Assembly: GCA_022567155.1 (NCBI GenBank)
Contig: JADFHN010000021.1
Coordinates: forward strand, 1 to 55,457
DNA: 55,457 bases
Source: Bacteroidota bacterium
GTDB lineage: Bacteria; Bacteroidota; Bacteroidia; Cytophagales; Cyclobacteriaceae
Direction of reading: 5' to 3'
In this document: positions 52,284 through 55,457 of the stretch, one piece after another
How the letters are laid out: the number at the start of each line of letters is the position of its first letter
How positions within the stretch are numbered: position 1 is the first letter of the stretch
Notes under the pieces: generated by a model
Told to the model about the DNA's origin: nothing
What the model saw: only the letters and a program-made list of their open reading frames with translations
Database searches by the model: none
Program-made: the position numbers and the translations under genes

Positions 52284-53490
52284 TTAAATAAGTTAGCGAT
52301 CGCCATAGCCATTCAACCGGACCAAACTTAAAGTAACGCATCCAAATGGGCGTTACTAACAATTGCAGTGCCCACACACCAATGACGATCAGCATTTGTT
52401 GACTGCGTTCAACCTGTCCAAACAAACCTAAACCGTGGCCATAGAAAATAGTGGTGCAAATAAAAGTTGGGACCAGGTAATTTGTCAAGGCTGTGCGACC
52501 AACTCCGGCAAACAATCTGATTATTTTACTATTAGATAGGTGTTTGCAAATCAACATAACTGCGCAGATATAGCCAAGAGAAACGAAAAGGCTTCCCCAG
52601 TAATTGAACTGCCATCCGAAAAACATCGAGTATTCAAGAGACCAACCGGCTGCGAAATTGCGAATGACCCCGATGGTTACAACCGGCAGGCCCACTCCAA
52701 ATCCCACACCCATCAGTGTGACGTAAAACCGTTTTGAACGTTCCGCTGTGAGCAAACCCCATTTGAACAGGGCCATGCCAACCAGCATCAGTCCACCAGC
52801 TCGCCAACCAAACCAAATCAAAAATATGGACGTCTGAAACAAAAAGGAAGCAGGTACCCGTTGGCTCATTTGTGTCATCCACCCGCCCTGATATGCGGAT
52901 ATTTCTTTGTCAATCAGCTCGGCACCTGGCTTCCAGCTCTTCATCGTTTCCTGGTAGGCTTCTGTTGGCATATAGGATACCGACCACCCAAAAAAGAAAT
53001 AGAGCACCGAAGCTACTGAAATAACAAGCAGTCCAATTATCAATAATTTTCGTGGTGACGCCTTGCGAAATAAAAAGACGACAAGCGCGCAGAGGCCGTA
53101 AGTTACCAAAATGTCTCCATACCATAGCAGGTAAGCGTGCATCAATCCAATCACAAGAAGCCAGAATGTGCGGCGATAGTGCAAACCTACAGCGAGCCGT
53201 CCTTTGGATTCAGCTTTTCTGGTTATCAACACAATACCTGCACCATACAAAATCGAAAAAATGGTCATAAATTTTTGGTCAGCGAACACATGACTTAATA
53301 CCCAAACCCATTTGTTCATACCCGTAAGATCGCCATATGCAGTCGGATTGATGTAAGCCGCCCCGATCATTGAAAAACTTTGGATGTTCATAATTAAAAT
53401 GCCCAGGATAGCAATCCCTCGCAGTACATCCATCGAGATGATCCTCTCTGATGGAGCAACAGGGGCGACTTTTGTAGTCACATTGATCAT
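52261..53490 (-). CDS. DUF418 family membrane protein (YeiB-like)
   Basis: 409 residues with about ten helices. 'RIISMDVLRGIAILGILIMNI' opens the family, and 'FADQKFMTIFSILYGAGIVL', 'YRRTFWLLVIGLMHAYLLWYGDIL', and C-terminal 'GRTALTNYLVPTFICTTIFYG' and 'FKFGPVEWLWRSLTYLKR' are DUF418 signatures. Function unknown; these resemble acyltransferase-3-like transport or modification proteins. It starts 22 bases after the attC1 core, which places it right behind the first cassette. Confidence 0.9.
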   Translation of the reverse strand: MINVTTKVAPVAPSERIISMDVLRGIAILGILIMNIQSFSMIGAAYINPTAYGDLTGMNKWVWVLSHVFADQKFMTIFSILYGAGIVLITRKAESKGRLAVGLHYRRTFWLLVIGLMHAYLLWYGDILVTYGLCALVVFLFRKASPRKLLIIGLLVISVASVLYFFFGWSVSYMPTEAYQETMKSWKPGAELIDKEISAYQGGWMTQMSQRVPASFLFQTSIFLIWFGWRAGGLMLVGMALFKWGLLTAERSKRFYVTLMGVGFGVGLPVVTIGVIRNFAAGWSLEYSMFFGWQFNYWGSLFVSLGYICAVMLICKHLSNSKIIRLFAGVGRTALTNYLVPTFICTTIFYGHGLGLFGQVERSQQMLIVIGVWALQLLVTPIWMRYFKFGPVEWLWRSLTYLKRQPIRN

Positions 53491-53511
53491 GTTTATCTCT
53501 TCACTTTTGAA

Positions 53512-53571
53512 GCCTAACGACTCAGCTGAGAGGCGCGAGGTACGAGCGTCCGCTGGAGCGCCTTGTTATGG
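53512..53571 (-). other. attC1, integron attachment site
   Basis: 60 bases on the minus strand begin CCATAACAAGGCGCTCCAGC and end TCGTTAGGC. GTTAGGC fits GTTRRRY exactly, CTCCAGCGGA pairs with the later CTCAGCTGAG region with bulges, and AGGCGC/GCGCCT is an inner pair. The sequence resembles environmental attC sites (TAACAAGGCGCT, CAGCGGACG, GTTAGGC). It directly follows the PD-(D/E)XK gene. Confidence 0.88.
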
Positions 53572-53606
53572 TGATTATTACTGCGCATTGTAAAGTTTCA
53601 GTTGGG

Positions 53607-54893
53607 CTACTTGGTCACATGTTTCCCCAACTCCTTAAGAATCTTTGTATCAACTTGGCCGGGTTTGAATGTAAAGGCATCCACTTCGTCAAAGTAACCG
53701 CAAGAAATATTTGTGAATGCAATCCCTGTTCTGAGTGACAGCATAAATGCATATAGTAAGACCTGTGTGCCTGCATATTTCTCGTTGTATGCACCCGGTT
53801 TGTAGTCCCAAATCTCTACACGACACTTGCCTCCTCTTTCTTCAATATAACGAACAAGGTCAATGTGCCCGGTCAATGCTTGGGAAGTTTTGAAGACCTT
53901 TTCATAATCCGAAAATTCATTCGATTCTGCCCAAAGTGGCACTTCGACGGCAATAGTTCTTCTGTCTTTGTCGAGGAAATATTTCTGCAGGTTTTCGTGC
54001 CGATCCTTTACTGAATCGTATTCCCGACTCCACTTGGCCAAGTCAATCACTTCATGTTCGGTGTAATGTTTAAGCTCGATACTCAAAGCCGTCTTGCACT
54101 TGGAACAAGAGAAACCAGAATTCCGGAAGACGTGATTAGGACAGTTCTCAAATGTGGAAATCAGAAACTTGGACAGACTCGGGTTTATCTCATCCAAGCG
54201 AGGGTAGTGGACACGATACCTGTAGAACCATTGATGCTTAAACGAGTGAGTACGAATCGTGTCGAATCCCCGTGACACTGAGGGAACAAACAGACCGTGT
54301 TTGCGTTCTAGGGAGAAGTGTTGCACGGATGAATACTTCTTGCGTGAAAAAACGCTCGTGACGGTTTTCGCTTTAGTTGAATTGTCTCTCCTTGGCCAAA
54401 AACATTCTTTCAAGGTGTCCCGAACGGTCTCTGATGCACCAGAGTCGATGGCGACGCACCTGAATTCGAGCATCGGGTTGAATTCTCGCCAATTCGGAAT
54501 TCCACAATCTTTGAGGGACACAGTCTTCTGTTCGACGTACCCTAAGCTCGATAGACAGTGAACGGCTCGACTGTGTTTCTGAGTAGTGATGGAATTCAGG
54601 ACATCAACGGGAATGATGAAGAGATTTGGTTTCTTCATCTTCTTCTCAAAAACTGGTAAGAAGTAATCCTTGGCCTTCTCAAGGTGGTCAAAAAGGGTGT
54701 CAACGCCAAATGGGAGGTCAGGGTCATCCGATTCAGGCTCAAGAAGAGACACATCCCCGAAACGCAAAGTAGAGTACAGCCTGCCCTGTGTAGTCTGAAT
54801 CACGCGTTTAGTGCATCCATCGCGAACATCTGTGAGCTCAAGAACCAGAATACTTCGCCAGTTGTCTGCAAAAACGGTCTTAACATCTTCCAC
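53607..54893 (-). CDS. PD-(D/E)XK nuclease-like protein in cassette 1
   Basis: 428 residues from GTG at 54893; residues encoded upstream do not extend a clear domain. The C-terminal 150 residues follow the Cas4/RecB-type order: 'RTIAVEVPLWAE' (E), 'LTGHIDLVRYIE' (GHxD), 'CRVEIWDYKPGA' (D-Y-K) and 'TQVLLYAFML' (Q-x3-Y). An internal Cys pair, CSKC, may bind metal. The N-terminal 270 residues are unlike anything I recognise. A cassette-borne nuclease suggests a phage- or DNA-defence role; this is inference. Confidence 0.65.
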   Translation of the reverse strand: MEDVKTVFADNWRSILVLELTDVRDGCTKRVIQTTQGRLYSTLRFGDVSLLEPESDDPDLPFGVDTLFDHLEKAKDYFLPVFEKKMKKPNLFIIPVDVLNSITTQKHSRAVHCLSSLGYVEQKTVSLKDCGIPNWREFNPMLEFRCVAIDSGASETVRDTLKECFWPRRDNSTKAKTVTSVFSRKKYSSVQHFSLERKHGLFVPSVSRGFDTIRTHSFKHQWFYRYRVHYPRLDEINPSLSKFLISTFENCPNHVFRNSGFSCSKCKTALSIELKHYTEHEVIDLAKWSREYDSVKDRHENLQKYFLDKDRRTIAVEVPLWAESNEFSDYEKVFKTSQALTGHIDLVRYIEERGGKCRVEIWDYKPGAYNEKYAGTQVLLYAFMLSLRTGIAFTNISCGYFDEVDAFTFKPGQVDTKILKELGKHVTK

Positions 54894-54928
54894 TTTTGTG
54901 GGTATTGAGCCGCGAGAGGGAGATTGAA

Positions 54929-54959
54929 TCTGGATTATCTAATCAATATTATCCAGATT
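54929..54959 (-). terminator. Hairpin after the 40-residue ORF
   Basis: AATCTGGAT and ATCCAGATT pair perfectly around a 14-base loop (near 54927-54958), just past the ORF stop at 54960. Confidence 0.35.
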
Positions 54960-55082
54960 CTAGCCTTCTTCATAGGCCCGGCATGTATTGTAGAGCAAAT
55001 CTCCTTGCTCGAATTTGCATGTAGCCACTGCGTCAGAGAACCCTTTGGGAACCGGCCAGGTGAATTGCTCCAAGTATTTCAT
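54960..55082 (-). CDS. Short ORF at the front of cassette 1
   Basis: 40 residues from ATG at 55082, preceded by AGGAGAAT, a rare good Shine-Dalgarno in this window. The peptide MKYLEQFTWPVPKGFSDAVA... is soluble and ends at TAG 54960. No family recognised. It could be a partner of the nuclease or an upstream leader peptide. Confidence 0.35.
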   Translation of the reverse strand: MKYLEQFTWPVPKGFSDAVATCKFEQGDLLYNTCRAYEEG

Positions 55083-55191
55083 TTCTCTATTCTCCTAATC
55101 TTTCAGGATTACCAGTCAACCCGAAATCGGCACCTTAATTTATGCCAACTATCTACTGATGCGCAATAAGTTTTCATTTCTATCACCATAA

Positions 55192-55265
55192 CATATATTC
55201 TACTGCCAATATCAGCATTACTGCGAATATACAGCGTATTATCCAGTTAGACAAAAAAGCTATTC
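55192..55265 (-). promoter_or_regulatory. attI/Pc-like element, copy 4, next to intI
   Basis: Lies between intI (plus) and the first cassette (minus), where attI and Pc are expected. TTTG-N20-TATATT on the minus strand (about 55226-55255) resembles a Bacteroidota promoter. The junction G|TTATGG is at 55192/55191, and the complement of the following cassette bases, ATCACCATAAC, is repeated exactly at the 5' end of attC1. Confidence 0.7.
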
Positions 55266-55315
55266 ACAGTATAATATGCTTCATTTGCAGAATTATACAG
55301 CAGTATCATTCACAA

Positions 55316-55457
55316 ATGACAAGCTCGAAGTTTTTAGAACGCGTCAGGAACGTAATTCGTACAAATCATTTCAGCTACAATACTGAGAAGACTTATGTCG
55401 GTTGGATATACCGGTTTATCATCTTTTATAACGGTTCACGTAACCGGCTAACAAAAG
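55316..55457 (+). CDS. intI: Integron integrase IntI, N-terminal part
   Basis: The last 142 bases encode MTSSKFLERVRNVIRTNHFS then YNTEKTYVGWIYRFIIFYNG and SRNRLTK, open to the window edge. This matches the SAM-like N-terminal domain of integron-type tyrosine recombinases (pattern L-x3-R-x2-I-R-x2-H-[YF]-S-x2-T-E-x-[AT]-Y-V-x-W-x3-F-I-x-F-[HY]). The catalytic domain lies outside the window. The gene diverges from the minus-strand cassettes, as in known integrons. Confidence 0.82.
   Translation, partial: MTSSKFLERVRNVIRTNHFSYNTEKTYVGWIYRFIIFYNGSRNRLTK

Noticed and set aside
53512-53571. attC1 read in the plus orientation
   Set aside because: Plus orientation would end GTTATGG, a poor core. 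Minus orientation ends GTTAGGC and agrees with the gene strand and the intI position.
47589-55265. The four repeated elements as a CRISPR array
   Set aside because: Copies are kilobases apart with genes between and diverge in the middle; no spacer structure. No CRISPR array was seen anywhere in the window.
47589-55265. Sigma-54 promoter (TGGCA-N-TTGC) in the repeated element
   Set aside because: TTGGCAGTAGAATAT has a TGGCA part, but the -12 TTGC is missing at the right spacing in all copies.

Overview
The window looks like a Bacteroidota chromosome, probably an aerobic Cytophagales-like lineage. The main evidence is an alternative complex III (actABCDEF) joined to an A-type caa3-like cytochrome oxidase operon. 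Supporting evidence is DUF5916 and SprA-like outer-membrane proteins, lipoproteins with Bacteroidota-style lipoboxes, few Shine-Dalgarno sequences, and promoters of the TTTG-N19-TAnnTTTG type.

Layout. 1-11.6 kb holds housekeeping and surface genes: a membrane protein cut by the left edge, a Gfo/Idh/MocA oxidoreductase, DoxX, peptidase E, a ferredoxin-NADP-reductase-like flavoprotein, a DUF5916 protein, an SDR, and an MlaE/MlaF transporter pair without an MCE partner. 11.8-19 kb holds a 1142-residue SprA-like outer-membrane protein, translationally coupled to a 1228-residue orphan histidine kinase. 19.2-22.3 kb is a small decayed accessory island: an XRE regulator with twin operators, an ImmA-like protease whose 3' end is made of a dispersed repeat, three truncated genes, and a remnant of an oxidase subunit III. 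22.4-37.9 kb is one long minus-strand respiratory operon (actA to F, ctaC, ctaD, ctaB, two cox3 genes, cox4, an Sco-like protein without copper cysteines, DUF420, a CxxC membrane protein), with a near-consensus promoter at 37919-37949. Quinol is oxidised by ACIII, electrons pass through the cytochrome c domains to the CuA/haem-copper oxidase, and ctaB makes haem O. 38-45.7 kb holds small stress and metabolic genes: Hsp20, a PlsC-like acyltransferase, a DUF1080 lipoprotein, a sugar isomerase-like protein, an integrase remnant, and an alpha-glucan phosphorylase. 45.8-46.7 kb has tRNA-Cys followed by a terminator and dense repeats.

The most interesting part is 46.6-55.46 kb. The last 142 bases encode the N-terminus of an integron-type tyrosine recombinase (IntI) on the plus strand. 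It diverges from minus-strand genes that have the organisation of an integron cassette array. A convincing attC (53512-53571) ends a first cassette carrying a PD-(D/E)XK nuclease gene. The start of that cassette, next to intI, is an 11-base exact complement of the sequence at the 5' end of its attC. A roughly 70-bp element beside intI (probable Pc promoter plus attI) recurs three more times in the preceding 8 kb, each time just upstream of a minus-strand gene (a lipoprotein, a peroxiredoxin, a DUF4242-cyclase fusion). Two of those genes are followed by attC-like hairpins. I read this as a Bacteroidota chromosomal integron with several dispersed attI-like sites. The intI and attC1 parts are strong; the multi-attI reading is inference.
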